A DNA stretch of 55,091 bases. Source: a virus. The stretch covers positions 1-55,091 of IMG/VR virus record IMGVR_UViG_3300030329_005507. One strand, given 5' to 3'. The notes beneath the pieces are model-generated. The model did not search any database, was not told the origin of the DNA, and saw nothing but the letters and a program-made list of their open reading frames with translations. This document shows, piece after piece, positions 14,981 through 24,304 of this stretch. Made by a program: the position numbers and the translations under genes. Numbering within the stretch: the first letter of the stretch is position 1; each line of letters opens with the position of its first letter.

Positions 14981-17544
14981 TGAGTTTAGGAGCTAACAAA
15001 CAAGCATTAATGGGTGCTGCTGGAAGTTCTGGAGCTTCTGATAATTTCTATACACATCAAATAGCAAATTCAGTTAGAATGAGTTTGAGTGGAAATAGCA
15101 CTTTAAAATTTACAGCAGGTACTCCGACAAGTGGTAAAACTTTTACATATAGTTGGTGGTTTAAAAGATATGATATTGATAGTACCTCTACTCAAAGCAG
15201 TAATGTTTTTTGTGCAGGAACAGGTGGTGGTACTTATGTATTTTGGCCATTTACTAATAGCTCTACACCACAATTTAATGGTAATTTTTCTGGTGGTAAT
15301 TTTGGAGATAATCGTTTAACCACAAATATGGAGTTTAGAGATCCATCGGCATGGTATCATTGTGTATTAAGATTTGATAGCACTCAATCATCATCTTCAC
15401 AGAGAGTTCGTCTGTACGTTAATGGTGAAGAACCAACATATGAGGATGCTTCTGTTCAATCGGCTATAGCACAAGATGGAACTTATTCATTTATGAATGC
15501 AAGTGGAGTAGTACAATCTTGGGGTGGTATTTCTGGAGTGGGTACTGGATCTGAAGGTGTTGATGTTCAACTAGCAGAGATCGTAATGTGCGATGGGCAA
15601 AGTTATGCTCCAACTGAGTTTGGAGAAACAAAAAATGGTGTGTGGATTCCTAAAGATCCAAGTGGATTAACATTTGGAAACAATGGTTATTATCTTAAAT
15701 TTACAAACAGTAGTAATTTAGGAGAAGATTTTTCTGGTAATGATAATGATTTTACTGTAGCAAATATATCATCATTTGACCAAATGACTGATACTCCAAC
15801 TAATAATTTTTGTACTATAAATCCTGTATATAGAGGAGAACAAACAACTGATGCAAAGTATGGAGTTTTATCTAAAGGTAATTTACAAATTGAATATAGT
15901 GGTAGTACAGATGGGCAACGTCCAGGCACAATTAAAGTACCAGCTTCTGGAAAATGGTATTTTGAATATGCAATAACTGGTGGTGGAGGTTCAAGCAGTT
16001 ATTCTCCAGCAGCAGGTATTATTGATCCTAATACATATACTATGAATGGAGGTAATTATAATGATACTGGTTCTATTCAATATACCAATAGTGAAAATAA
16101 AGTTAGAAAAAATGGTTCAATAGTAGGAACATATAGTGGCTCAAGAGGTTCTAATGGTGATGTCATGGGTATTGCTGCGGATATGGATAATGGTGCTTTT
16201 TATGTTAGTAAAAACGGAACATGGTATGCTATAAGTGGAGGTTCTACAGGTGATCCAACTTCAGGTGCTAGTAAAACTGGAGCAGGTGCAACATGGACAC
16301 CAGCATCAGAATATATGAATGGCATGGTTCCTTTAGCAGCTCCAACTGGAGGAAGCCAACCAATAATAATTATGAATTTTGGACAAGAAGGTACTTTTGC
16401 AAACACAGAAACAGCAGGTGATAACAGTGATGAAAATGGTTATGGTAATTTTTTCAGTGCTGTGCCATCTGGCTATTTAGCAATATGCACACAAAATTTA
16501 ACTGTTGCAGATGCAATTGATCCTGCACAGACTGACGACAATTTTCCAAAAGAATTATTTTTCATGGCTAGTTATAGTGGTAATTTAACTGGCAGAACTA
16601 TAACTACAGAAAATCAACCAGATTTAATAATTAATAGACATTCTAATACAGCTCAAAATTGGTATTATGTAGATTCTACTAGAGGAATAACAGCTAATAA
16701 ATATATTATATCAGACACAAATGCTGCTGAAGCAACTTTTCCTCAAAGTAATTACACTTCTGTAGGTGCTACTTCAGTAGGTATATCAAGTGGAACGTGG
16801 TTAAATAGTACAGGTTCAGAATATAAAATGTGGATGTTGAGAGCAAATGGAGGGACTACATCTTCTGGCTCTGGGGATTTAACATCAACACATCAAGTCG
16901 ATCCTAGTGGTGGATTTTCTATTGTTAAAGCAGTAGGTGATGGAGGATCTGGATCTAAAACTGTTTCACATGGCATGTCAGCAGCTCCAGATTGTATTCT
17001 AGCTAAAAATTTAGATTCTACTTTTAACTGGGATACTTACTGGTCTTCTGGTATTACTGCTACAAAATCATTGAGATTAAATACAAATGAAGGACAACAG
17101 ACAGGTCGTTGGGGCACAGTTAATTCTTCTATATTTACATGTGAATATAATTATACTTGGGTAGGTACAGATAACTTTATTTATTATTGTTTCAGAAACA
17201 TAGAAGGATATATTAAAGTGGGCAACTATATGGGCAATGGAAATTCAGATGGTCCATTTGTATACACAGGATTCAAACCTGCATTTGTGATGATAAAAGG
17301 TGCAGTATCAGGTGCAGCATGGGCATTGCAAGATAATACAATTTCTCCTTTTAATCCTTCTCCTGGAATTTTAGAGCCAAATAGTAATGGTGCTTTATAC
17401 ACAACTGCAAATCCAAATTTAGATATTTTAAGTAATGGTTTCAAAGTAGAAAATAACAATGCAATGATGAATAGCACAAGCTATGATCCTTATGTATATT
17501 TAGCCATAGCAGAAAATCCATTTAAATATGCACTAGGTCGATGA
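14980..17544 (+). CDS. Receptor-binding/tail fibre protein with lectin-like domains
   Basis: An 854-residue protein and the largest of the tail region. Residues about 30-260 fit a laminin-G/concanavalin A-like lectin domain (FTYSWWFKRYD, WYHCVLRFDSTQ, RVRLYVNGEEP). Residues about 310-480 resemble a SPRY-like beta-sandwich (KWYFEYAI, GDVMGIAADMDNGAF, FYVSKNGTW). Residues about 640-850 hold another beta-rich part (FSIVKAVGDG, TVSHGMSAAPDCILAKNLD, WGTVNSSIFTC). This layout is common in marine phage fibre proteins that bind surface glycans. It follows the fibre gene directly and precedes a possible fibre chaperone. Confidence 0.75.
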   Translation: MSLGANKQALMGAAGSSGASDNFYTHQIANSVRMSLSGNSTLKFTAGTPTSGKTFTYSWWFKRYDIDSTSTQSSNVFCAGTGGGTYVFWPFTNSSTPQFNGNFSGGNFGDNRLTTNMEFRDPSAWYHCVLRFDSTQSSSSQRVRLYVNGEEPTYEDASVQSAIAQDGTYSFMNASGVVQSWGGISGVGTGSEGVDVQLAEIVMCDGQSYAPTEFGETKNGVWIPKDPSGLTFGNNGYYLKFTNSSNLGEDFSGNDNDFTVANISSFDQMTDTPTNNFCTINPVYRGEQTTDAKYGVLSKGNLQIEYSGSTDGQRPGTIKVPASGKWYFEYAITGGGGSSSYSPAAGIIDPNTYTMNGGNYNDTGSIQYTNSENKVRKNGSIVGTYSGSRGSNGDVMGIAADMDNGAFYVSKNGTWYAISGGSTGDPTSGASKTGAGATWTPASEYMNGMVPLAAPTGGSQPIIIMNFGQEGTFANTETAGDNSDENGYGNFFSAVPSGYLAICTQNLTVADAIDPAQTDDNFPKELFFMASYSGNLTGRTITTENQPDLIINRHSNTAQNWYYVDSTRGITANKYIISDTNAAEATFPQSNYTSVGATSVGISSGTWLNSTGSEYKMWMLRANGGTTSSGSGDLTSTHQVDPSGGFSIVKAVGDGGSGSKTVSHGMSAAPDCILAKNLDSTFNWDTYWSSGITATKSLRLNTNEGQQTGRWGTVNSSIFTCEYNYTWVGTDNFIYYCFRNIEGYIKVGNYMGNGNSDGPFVYTGFKPAFVMIKGAVSGAAWALQDNTISPFNPSPGILEPNSNGALYTTANPNLDILSNGFKVENNNAMMNSTSYDPYVYLAIAENPFKYALGR

Positions 17545-17563
17545 TTAATAAAGGAGAAAAACA

Positions 17564-18199
17564 ATGTGGGCATTAGTAGACGACTCAAATAAAATAACAA
17601 ATGTTTATGGAGAGTTTCCTTCGAGAATTACCATAAACAATAGGAATTACGATAAAGCAGAATTAAATGCTATGTCTGATTCTGAAAAATTAGCAATAAA
17701 AATATATCCTGTTACAGCAGCAACAGAATTAGATGATAAGTATTATATTTCTAATGATCCTACTTATGCAGTTGATGGGAATAAAGTAGTTGAAACAATA
17801 ACAAAATCTGCGGACAGAAAACTAGCTGATGAAGATGCTAAAGATGAAAAAGGCAATCAACTTTTACATGATGATGGTTCGAAAGTTATTAATTACGGAT
17901 TAAAAACACAAGCTAAAAACAAAGCAACATCAGATGCTGATGGATTGCTTAAAGATTTTGATTGGTTAATACAACGCAAAGTTACTGCTGATACTGCGAT
18001 TCCTTCAGATGTTCTTACATATATGGCAGCAATAAGAACAGACCATAAAGCGATATGCGATGCTATTGATGGTGCTAGTGATTTAGATGCCTTTATTGCA
18101 TTGCATAATGATACCTATAAAGGTGATGGTACAGTAGATGTTGTGGCGAGAGTAAATCGTTGGACTTCAGATGCTAATGTAAAACAGCACAGGAGATAG
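17564..18199 (+). CDS. Tail fibre assembly-like protein
   Basis: A 211-residue protein with an AAGGAG ribosome site at 17551-17556. The N-terminal part (MWALVDDSNKITNVYGEFPSR) is a small beta domain. The C-terminal half (DWLIQRKVTADTAIPSDVL) resembles DUF4376-type and fibre-assembly proteins, which help fold or attach fibres. Its place right after the receptor-binding gene supports a fibre chaperone or small fibre cap. The family match is by pattern only. Confidence 0.5.
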   Translation: MWALVDDSNKITNVYGEFPSRITINNRNYDKAELNAMSDSEKLAIKIYPVTAATELDDKYYISNDPTYAVDGNKVVETITKSADRKLADEDAKDEKGNQLLHDDGSKVINYGLKTQAKNKATSDADGLLKDFDWLIQRKVTADTAIPSDVLTYMAAIRTDHKAICDAIDGASDLDAFIALHNDTYKGDGTVDVVARVNRWTSDANVKQHRR

Positions 18200-18200
18200 T

Positions 18201-18374
18201 ATGGCAAGAGTCTCTGCAGAAAAAGTACAAGCGAAACTTGATACACATGAAGCTGTATGTGCAGAAAGATGGAAAGAAACCATATTGCGTATAAAACGTC
18301 TAGAAGCTATAATGATTGGTTTCTGTGGAACCACGATAGTTATGCTTATAACAATGTTATGGAGGCAAATGTAA
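18201..18374 (+). CDS. Small membrane protein, holin accessory candidate
   Basis: A 57-residue protein from ATG 18201 with AGGAG at 18191-18195. A charged N-terminal helix (residues 1-32) is followed by one membrane segment (about 34-52, IMIGFCGTTIVMLITML). This layout is like XhlA-type proteins that work with a holin. The stop overlaps the start of the three-segment holin-like gene, so the two are probably translated together. Confidence 0.6.
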   Translation: MARVSAEKVQAKLDTHEAVCAERWKETILRIKRLEAIMIGFCGTTIVMLITMLWRQM

Positions 18375-18829
18375 TGGCATTACCATTAATTGGAGGATTA
18401 TTAAGTTCTGTTGGCGATATTGCTGGGACATGGGTCAAAGGCAAAATGGAAGAGAAAAAAGCTCAAACAGAAATAAAAGTCGCAAAAGCAAAAGCAGAAG
18501 CAACTGTTTATGAAAAACAAGCGACTGGTGAGCTTGATATGGAGAAATCTTTAACAGAACAAATGGGTGGTTCATGGAAAGACGAAGCTTGGACTATTTT
18601 CTTTATTGCAGTTCTTGCAGGATGTTTTTTACCATGGACACAAGATGCAGTAAAAGAAGGATTTATATTCCTTGATGAAAGCACTCCTGATTGGTTTGCA
18701 AACTGTATCTACATTAGCATTAGTGCTTCTTTTGGGTATAGGGTTGGCAAAGCTGGTATGGGCATGATAGGAACCATTAAAAATGGTAATAAAATACAAA
18801 AAAAAGAATTAGTTAAAAAGGATGACTAA
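18374..18829 (+). CDS. Holin-like membrane protein (three-segment type)
   Basis: A 151-residue protein; I choose ATG 18374, which overlaps the preceding stop, over earlier in-frame codons that would run through that gene. An amphipathic helical first half (MEEKKAQTEIKVAKAKAEA) is followed by two or three hydrophobic stretches (about residues 72-90 and 105-130) and a basic tail. The stretch SWKDEAWTIFFIAVLAG and the order of segments resemble the three-segment holin family found in gene transfer agents and marine phages. It would form inner-membrane holes that release the lysozyme coded at 502. Confidence 0.65.
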   Translation: MALPLIGGLLSSVGDIAGTWVKGKMEEKKAQTEIKVAKAKAEATVYEKQATGELDMEKSLTEQMGGSWKDEAWTIFFIAVLAGCFLPWTQDAVKEGFIFLDESTPDWFANCIYISISASFGYRVGKAGMGMIGTIKNGNKIQKKELVKKDD

Positions 18830-18831
18830 TA

Positions 18832-20676
18832 ATGCCATTAACAGGGATTGATATAAAACCAGGAATTGTAAAAGATATACCATCATACACAGCAGGAAAA
18901 GTTGGTCCTTATTGGATTGATGGTGATAAAGTTCGTTTTGAAAATGGATTCCCATCTAAAATCGGTGGTTGGCTTCAAGAAACTACAACACCACCAACAA
19001 TAACATCTTCAACAACATTAACAGCAGGAAAATGCAGAGCTATGGTTAATTGGAGATCTCTTAATGGTACAGATTATGTTGCACTTGGTACAGAAAAACA
19101 GCTATTAATATTATTAGATGGTCAATTTTACGATATAACACCTTTAAGAAAAACAAGCTCTTTAGGTGCAAATCCATTAACAACAGCTGATGGCTCTACA
19201 ACAGTTACAGTTACAGATAATTCTCATGGTTGTGTTTCTGGAGAAATTGTAAGTTTTTCTAATGCTTCGACATTTAATAATGTTACTATTGATGGTCCTT
19301 ATGAAATTATAAATGTTACGAGTGCCAATGCTTATGAAATAACAGCAACAACAACAGCTGATGCAACAGGTGCTGGTGGTGGCTCTTCAATAACAGCCAA
19401 ACATCTTATAGGTAAAAGTGAAGGAATGAATAATGCTACTGCATCAACAGCATTAGGTTATGGAACTGGTCCTTGGGGAGATTCAACTTGGGGAACAGCT
19501 CGTTCAGGAAGTGCAGTGACATTAGATTTAACAATATGGAGTTTAAATCTTTGGGGTGAAGATTTAATTGCAACTGTTAGCAATAATTATAGCTATTATT
19601 GGGATAGTTCTGGTGGAGTTGCAACAAGAGCAACAGTAATAAGTAATGCACCACAAACAAGTCGTTTTACAACTCTTTCTTTCCCTGATAGACATCTTGT
19701 TTCGATGGGCTCTTATGATAGTGGTGCAAGTGCACAAGATCCTATGTTAGTTGCATGGTCAACACAAGGAGATTATAATAATTGGACTGTGTCTGCTGCA
19801 ACAACTGCAGGAAGTCAAAGATTACAAGAAGGAACTAAAATAGTTGCTGCTGTAGGAACTCGAGAAGAAATTTTTATTGGTACTGATGAAGCGATGTATG
19901 GTATGGCTTTTGTAGGACCACCATTTACATTTGCATTTAGACTTTTAGGAACAGGATGTGGACCAATATCTTTAAGATCCATGGTAAATGAGTCTGGGAC
20001 AGTTTTTTGGATGGGAAGAAAGAATTTTTATTCTTTTGATGGTCAAGTTAAAGAGCTCCCTTGTCCGATGCAATTTCACATTTTCGATACTTTAAACTCT
20101 CAGCAAACACAAAAAATATTTGGAGTTTTAAATAGAGAATTTAAAGAAATTATGTGGTTCTATGTTAGTAATGATTCTTCTGATGAAGAGCCAGATAAAT
20201 ATGTTATGTATAATTATGAAGAGAATGTTTGGTCTTTAGGATCTATGTCAAGAACATCATGGCACGATGCTTTTGGTGTTAGAACTGTTCCTTATGCAAC
20301 AGATCCAGATGGTAAACTTTATAATCAAGAAACTGGCACAGATGATAATGGTAGTGCTATGACTTCTTATGTTGAAAGCTCTCCTATGGAGCTTAATCTC
20401 GGTGATTCCCCTGATGGAACCAATCTTTTTATGGTTGATAGGATAATTCCTGATGCTACTGTAACTGGAAGTCTTTCTATAACATTAAAATCTGCAAAAT
20501 ATCCTAATGGTACAGAAACAACAAAAGGACCATTTACTATTTCACAAAATACAGATAAAATAAGTTGTAGAGCCAAAGGTCGCCAGATGAAAGTTCGTTT
20601 TTCAAGTTCTGATACTGGAGATAATTGGGCACTTGGTCGTTTTAGAATTAATTTACGAGGAGATGGAATGAGATGA
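18832..20676 (+). CDS. Tail hub / DNA stabilisation protein (P22 gp10-like)
   Basis: A 614-residue protein of the type found in many podovirus-like phages next to gp4-like adaptors. The N-terminus MPLTGIDIKPGIVKDIPSY and the pattern DGDKVRFENGFPSKIGGW are characteristic. The rest is beta-rich with Trp/Asp motifs (WGDSTWG, WSTQGDYNNW, FYSFDGQVKELPC) and likely forms a propeller that closes the head-tail channel, as P22 gp10 does. The match is to the general family style, so the exact homologue is uncertain. It overlaps the next gene by 4 bases (ATGA). Confidence 0.7.
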   Translation: MPLTGIDIKPGIVKDIPSYTAGKVGPYWIDGDKVRFENGFPSKIGGWLQETTTPPTITSSTTLTAGKCRAMVNWRSLNGTDYVALGTEKQLLILLDGQFYDITPLRKTSSLGANPLTTADGSTTVTVTDNSHGCVSGEIVSFSNASTFNNVTIDGPYEIINVTSANAYEITATTTADATGAGGGSSITAKHLIGKSEGMNNATASTALGYGTGPWGDSTWGTARSGSAVTLDLTIWSLNLWGEDLIATVSNNYSYYWDSSGGVATRATVISNAPQTSRFTTLSFPDRHLVSMGSYDSGASAQDPMLVAWSTQGDYNNWTVSAATTAGSQRLQEGTKIVAAVGTREEIFIGTDEAMYGMAFVGPPFTFAFRLLGTGCGPISLRSMVNESGTVFWMGRKNFYSFDGQVKELPCPMQFHIFDTLNSQQTQKIFGVLNREFKEIMWFYVSNDSSDEEPDKYVMYNYEENVWSLGSMSRTSWHDAFGVRTVPYATDPDGKLYNQETGTDDNGSAMTSYVESSPMELNLGDSPDGTNLFMVDRIIPDATVTGSLSITLKSAKYPNGTETTKGPFTISQNTDKISCRAKGRQMKVRFSSSDTGDNWALGRFRINLRGDGMR

Positions 20677-20927
20677 CAACAGGAACTAGAAGAGGAAGAT
20701 TACCAAGTGCTCCTGCAGAGTATAATGTTAGATGGGGAAATACTTTAATTAATCAATTAGAATTAAATTTATCAAATACTAATTTAGCAGCATCTTCGGA
20801 AAATTATAATGTTTCAAATGTAACATTAGATAGAACAATGGATGCAGACTCAACAACATTAGCAGAATTAGCAGATGTCCTTGGGACATTGATTACAGAT
20901 TTAAAGAATAGAGGAGTAATAGGATAA
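20673..20927 (+). CDS. Small virion-region protein
   Basis: An 84-residue protein between the gp10-like protein and the first ejection-type protein, coupled to both (ATGA overlap upstream, TAATG downstream). The first 35 residues are basic and contain LPSAPAEYNVRWGN; the remainder is polar and helical with ELADVLGTLITDLKNRGVI at the end. Likely a small tail component; no family recognised. Confidence 0.55.
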   Translation: MTTGTRRGRLPSAPAEYNVRWGNTLINQLELNLSNTNLAASSENYNVSNVTLDRTMDADSTTLAELADVLGTLITDLKNRGVIG

Positions 20928-22435
20928 TGGCTGAAATAGATACAGGAATAATTGGTTCTGGATTAGGAACTTTAGGATCTCTTACAGATCCAGAAACAGG
21001 TATACCATATAAAACAGATTATTATAGTACACCTTTTGATGATAAATCTGGTGGTGGTTATTTTTATGGAACAGGATTTAATCCTTCCCAAAGATTTATT
21101 TACCAAAGACTAAGAAGAGATTCTGGTGGCGATCCTATTAAAATGTTTGAACAGTGGGAAACTTTTTCTGATGAAGATAAAGCTTGGATTGCAGAAGCAG
21201 ACCAAAGAAGAGATGAATTAACTCCTGAAGAAATTTCAACCATAGATATTTTAAAACAAGTTGGTGGAGAAGCTATTAAACCATTCCTTCAAGAAGCATC
21301 CAAAGCAGCATTATATTCTTCTGGTAATACATTAGGAAGTCTTGGTTTTGATCCTTTGGGTTCAGATGCTAGATTAACAGAAGCAGTAAAAGCAGATATG
21401 GGCACTGATTCTGTAGGAATGTATTCTCTTAAAAAAGCAACACCTTTTATGAAAACTCAAGGAGAAGAACTTCAAGCATTAGCAAATAAAGCACCAATAG
21501 GATATGAATATAGTCCAACACTTAACGATCCTTCAGTTAAAGTTGATTTTACAGACGAAAACGTTTTTATGGATAGTTCTGGTACAATTTACAATAAAAG
21601 AGGAACTTCTCCATCATACACTACAAGTTCAGTTCAGGGAACTGTCGCACCAAAACTTTCATCTTATACTAGTCCTGGTTCTTCAGGATATGGTATGAGT
21701 GCTGCTCCTTCTGCAAGTTTAGCAGGACAAGGAAATCCTACTACTGGACAATTTGGTTATAGTCAAACTACTGCTGGACCAACATCACAAGTAGCAGGAA
21801 ACATTGTAAGTGATGGGATTGCAGCTGAACCAGGATTTTGGAGTAAAGATGCATTTAGTGCTAGAGCAGATTCTGCATTTGCACCAACAGCCATGGCAAG
21901 TAATTTTGCTGTAAGTTTTGGTGTAAATCTTATAACTGGTAGGGGTAAGCCAAAAGAAAGAATTGAACAAGCAGCAGATACAGCAATTGGTTCAACCATC
22001 GGAACAGCAATCGGAACAGCAATCGGTGGTCCTATTGGTGGATTTATTGGCTCAACTATTGGCTCTATTGTTGGTGGTGGTGGCAGAGTTATTTGCAATG
22101 AATTAATGAGACAAAAATTATTAAGCAGAGAAGATGTTATTTTAGATTATAGATTTACAAAAGACTATTTAACACCAACTCATGTAAGAGGTTATCACGT
22201 GTGGGCAATATCTACAGTTAAACAGATGCGAAAAGGTCGTTATGTTAAATTCTGGAGACATATTGCGAAACATCGTGCAAACGAAATTGCTTATATATAT
22301 GGTAAAAGAGATAAACCAGATTATCTAGGCAAGGTATATAGGAAAATTGGCGAACCAACATGTTGGGTAATTGGATTATTCTGTGAAAAGTCTGATTGGT
22401 CAATACTTTATAAGGAGAAAAAAATTGGCAATTAG
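20927..22435 (+). CDS. Internal virion / ejection protein with glycine zipper
   Basis: A 502-residue protein. The first 330 residues are polar with Gly/Ser/Thr-rich linkers. Residues about 350-388 form a glycine-zipper hydrophobic segment (IGTAIGTAIGGPIGGFIGST), the type that can insert into or form a channel through a membrane. It is followed by VICNELMRQKLLSREDV and a basic, aromatic C-terminal domain. This layout is typical of internal proteins ejected to build a DNA conduit through the periplasm. The large helical proteins that follow would be its partners. Confidence 0.65.
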   Translation: MAEIDTGIIGSGLGTLGSLTDPETGIPYKTDYYSTPFDDKSGGGYFYGTGFNPSQRFIYQRLRRDSGGDPIKMFEQWETFSDEDKAWIAEADQRRDELTPEEISTIDILKQVGGEAIKPFLQEASKAALYSSGNTLGSLGFDPLGSDARLTEAVKADMGTDSVGMYSLKKATPFMKTQGEELQALANKAPIGYEYSPTLNDPSVKVDFTDENVFMDSSGTIYNKRGTSPSYTTSSVQGTVAPKLSSYTSPGSSGYGMSAAPSASLAGQGNPTTGQFGYSQTTAGPTSQVAGNIVSDGIAAEPGFWSKDAFSARADSAFAPTAMASNFAVSFGVNLITGRGKPKERIEQAADTAIGSTIGTAIGTAIGGPIGGFIGSTIGSIVGGGGRVICNELMRQKLLSREDVILDYRFTKDYLTPTHVRGYHVWAISTVKQMRKGRYVKFWRHIAKHRANEIAYIYGKRDKPDYLGKVYRKIGEPTCWVIGLFCEKSDWSILYKEKKIGN

Positions 22436-22793
22436 TGAAGAAGAAATGATGATGAAAGAGACTGTTAGAGAAACTCCAGTGGCACCGAGTGCACCAGCCC
22501 CAGCACCAGCTCCACAAGGAGTTTCTCCGACATTAAATCAAGCTATGGGTGCAGAGACTTCTGAGATGATGAAAGTTGCAGATCCAAAAATACAAATGGT
22601 TCTTATGTCTCGTCTTGAAAGTTTAGCTCCTGAAGAGTTGAAACAATTAGATAAAGTTATAGATGGTAGCACAGCAAGGATTTTAATGAAATTACTTCCA
22701 GAGCTTGAGCCATTAATGATGCAATTAGCAGAAGCTGGAATCGGTGGTGGCAATGCAGAAGCTGAGATGGGTGCATTAAGTGGAATGATGTAA
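22425..22793 (+). CDS. Small Pro/Ala-rich virion-region protein
   Basis: A 122-residue protein. I choose TTG 22425, eight bases after the strong ribosome site TAAGGAG at 22411-22417; earlier codons would overlap the previous gene heavily. It has an acidic start, a Pro/Ala-rich linker (APAPAPAP type), a helical core (MVLMSRLESLAPEELKQLD) and a Gly/Met-rich end. The next gene starts in its stop codon. Function unknown, probably virion-associated. Confidence 0.6.
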   Translation: MAISEEEMMMKETVRETPVAPSAPAPAPAPQGVSPTLNQAMGAETSEMMKVADPKIQMVLMSRLESLAPEELKQLDKVIDGSTARILMKLLPELEPLMMQLAEAGIGGGNAEAEMGALSGMM

Positions 22794-23233
22794 TGGAGAT
22801 ACGAAGAGCAAATGCTTTAGATATCTCTGCACTTATTCACTTAATAATGAAAATGCACAGTGAAGCAGAAGTTAAAATACCAACTTTAGATGTTGCCAAA
22901 GTTACAGATTCTGTAATACATGCTTTGAAAGTTGGAGTTGTAATTGTGGCTACAAATGATGAAAAGAAATTAATAGGTTCAATTGGAGGTTATGCTGCAG
23001 AAGATTGGTTTTCAAAAGATAAAGTTTTAGGAGATCTTTGGTTTTTTGTTCTTGAAGATTATAGAAAAACAAAAGCAGGAATTTCTTTAATAAAAGAATT
23101 TATTAATGTTGGAAAAGAAGCTAAATTAAATATTAAGTTAGGACATATATATTTTGGCGATATTGAAAGAAAAGATAATTTTTATGAAAAGCTCGGTTTT
23201 GTTAAAGCTGGGTGTACTTATGTGGAGAAATAA
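22793..23233 (+). CDS. GNAT-type acetyltransferase
   Basis: A 146-residue protein of the GNAT fold, which moves acyl groups from acyl-CoA to amines. The start MEIRRANALDISALIHLI, the strand LIGSIGGYA, the stretch LWFFVLEDYRKTKAGISLI, where the CoA-binding loop is expected, and the end FYEKLGFVKAGCTYV fit the family. It is wedged among virion genes, so it may modify a structural protein or a host target; the substrate cannot be told from sequence. Confidence 0.7.
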   Translation: MEIRRANALDISALIHLIMKMHSEAEVKIPTLDVAKVTDSVIHALKVGVVIVATNDEKKLIGSIGGYAAEDWFSKDKVLGDLWFFVLEDYRKTKAGISLIKEFINVGKEAKLNIKLGHIYFGDIERKDNFYEKLGFVKAGCTYVEK

Positions 23234-23236
23234 TTA

Positions 23237-24304
23237 ATGGGTGGTATGTGTACAGCTCAAACTGAAATAATCCCTACAGAAACTGATGTTCTTGAAGGGA
23301 CAGAGATACCTGAATGGGTATCGAAAGGTGGGCAACTTTTATTCGCTGAAGCAGTAAATTTAGCTGACCAGCCATTACAAACTTTTGATGGTGCTCGTCT
23401 TCCTGTTTATGGTAGATTAGGAGATGATGGTAAAGCAGCAGAATTAACTTATGAAACTGTAACAGATCCAGATACAGGAATGACAAGTCAAAGATTAACT
23501 AATCCTGCAGACCAACTTTCTAAATTAACTCCAACAGAACAACAAGCTGTTCAAAAATTAATGAATGAAGGTGGAGATTGGCGAGGATATATAGAAGGAA
23601 AGACTGGAGTTAGAGGAACAGAAGGTTTATTAAGCGACTTTACACAAAACATAGGACAACTCCAACCACAAGCATTTGGACAAGCAGATTTAGATAAATA
23701 TATGCCTACTTTTATGAGTTCTGTTGATCCTGCATTAGAAGATGTTTCTCAAACTTTTAATAGAGCAAGACAAGATGCATCAGCTATTTATGGTGGTGGT
23801 GCTTTTGGTAATGCTAGAATGGGAGTTGAGCAAGCAGAATTAACTAGGAATGAAGCTAGAGAAAGAGGAAGGATACTTGCTGATGCAGGTGTAAGAGGAT
23901 TAGAATTTTCTGCAGCACAAGCAGAAAGAGATAAAGCTAGAGATGAAAGGATATTTGATTTAACACAAACAGCTCGTTTAACAGGAGCAAGAGCTTATCA
24001 AGATGTCGCTCCTTTAGTTCAAAGTCTTTCCGAGCAAGAAGCTGTTGGATTATTAGGTGCAGGTGAAGCTGAAAGAACTTTAGATACACAAGCTTTAGAA
24101 CTTGCATATAGAGATTTCGTAGAGCAAAGGGAATATCCTTTTAGCTCATTAAATTTTGCAATCGGTGCTTTAAAAGGGATTCCTTATGAAACTCGTGAAT
24201 TTGCAATGCAACGTGGTGGTGAAGTAATACAGTCGCCAAGTGTGTATGGTCAAACGATAGGTGGTCTTGGTTCTCTTTATAGTGCATACAAGATGTTACA
24301 ATAA
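23237..24304 (+). CDS. Internal virion / ejection protein
   Basis: A 355-residue protein, polar and helical. Residues about 155-290 are Ala/Glu/Arg-rich with coiled-coil potential (ARQDASAIYGGGAFGNAR, EARERGRILADAGVRGLEF). The C-terminal stretch FVEQREYPFSSLNFAIGALKG is of the type shared by internal proteins of marine podoviruses. It lies between a GNAT gene and two other large helical proteins. The next ATG overlaps its stop. Confidence 0.6.
   Translation: MGGMCTAQTEIIPTETDVLEGTEIPEWVSKGGQLLFAEAVNLADQPLQTFDGARLPVYGRLGDDGKAAELTYETVTDPDTGMTSQRLTNPADQLSKLTPTEQQAVQKLMNEGGDWRGYIEGKTGVRGTEGLLSDFTQNIGQLQPQAFGQADLDKYMPTFMSSVDPALEDVSQTFNRARQDASAIYGGGAFGNARMGVEQAELTRNEARERGRILADAGVRGLEFSAAQAERDKARDERIFDLTQTARLTGARAYQDVAPLVQSLSEQEAVGLLGAGEAERTLDTQALELAYRDFVEQREYPFSSLNFAIGALKGIPYETREFAMQRGGEVIQSPSVYGQTIGGLGSLYSAYKMLQ

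Noticed and set aside
18257-18373. Longer form of the holin-like gene
   Set aside because: The extra part is out of frame with and runs through the small membrane gene at 18201; ATG 18374 overlaps that gene's stop as is usual here.
22371-22424. N-terminal extension of the Pro/Ala-rich gene
   Set aside because: The earlier ATG lies inside the preceding gene and lacks a ribosome site, while TTG 22425 has a strong one.
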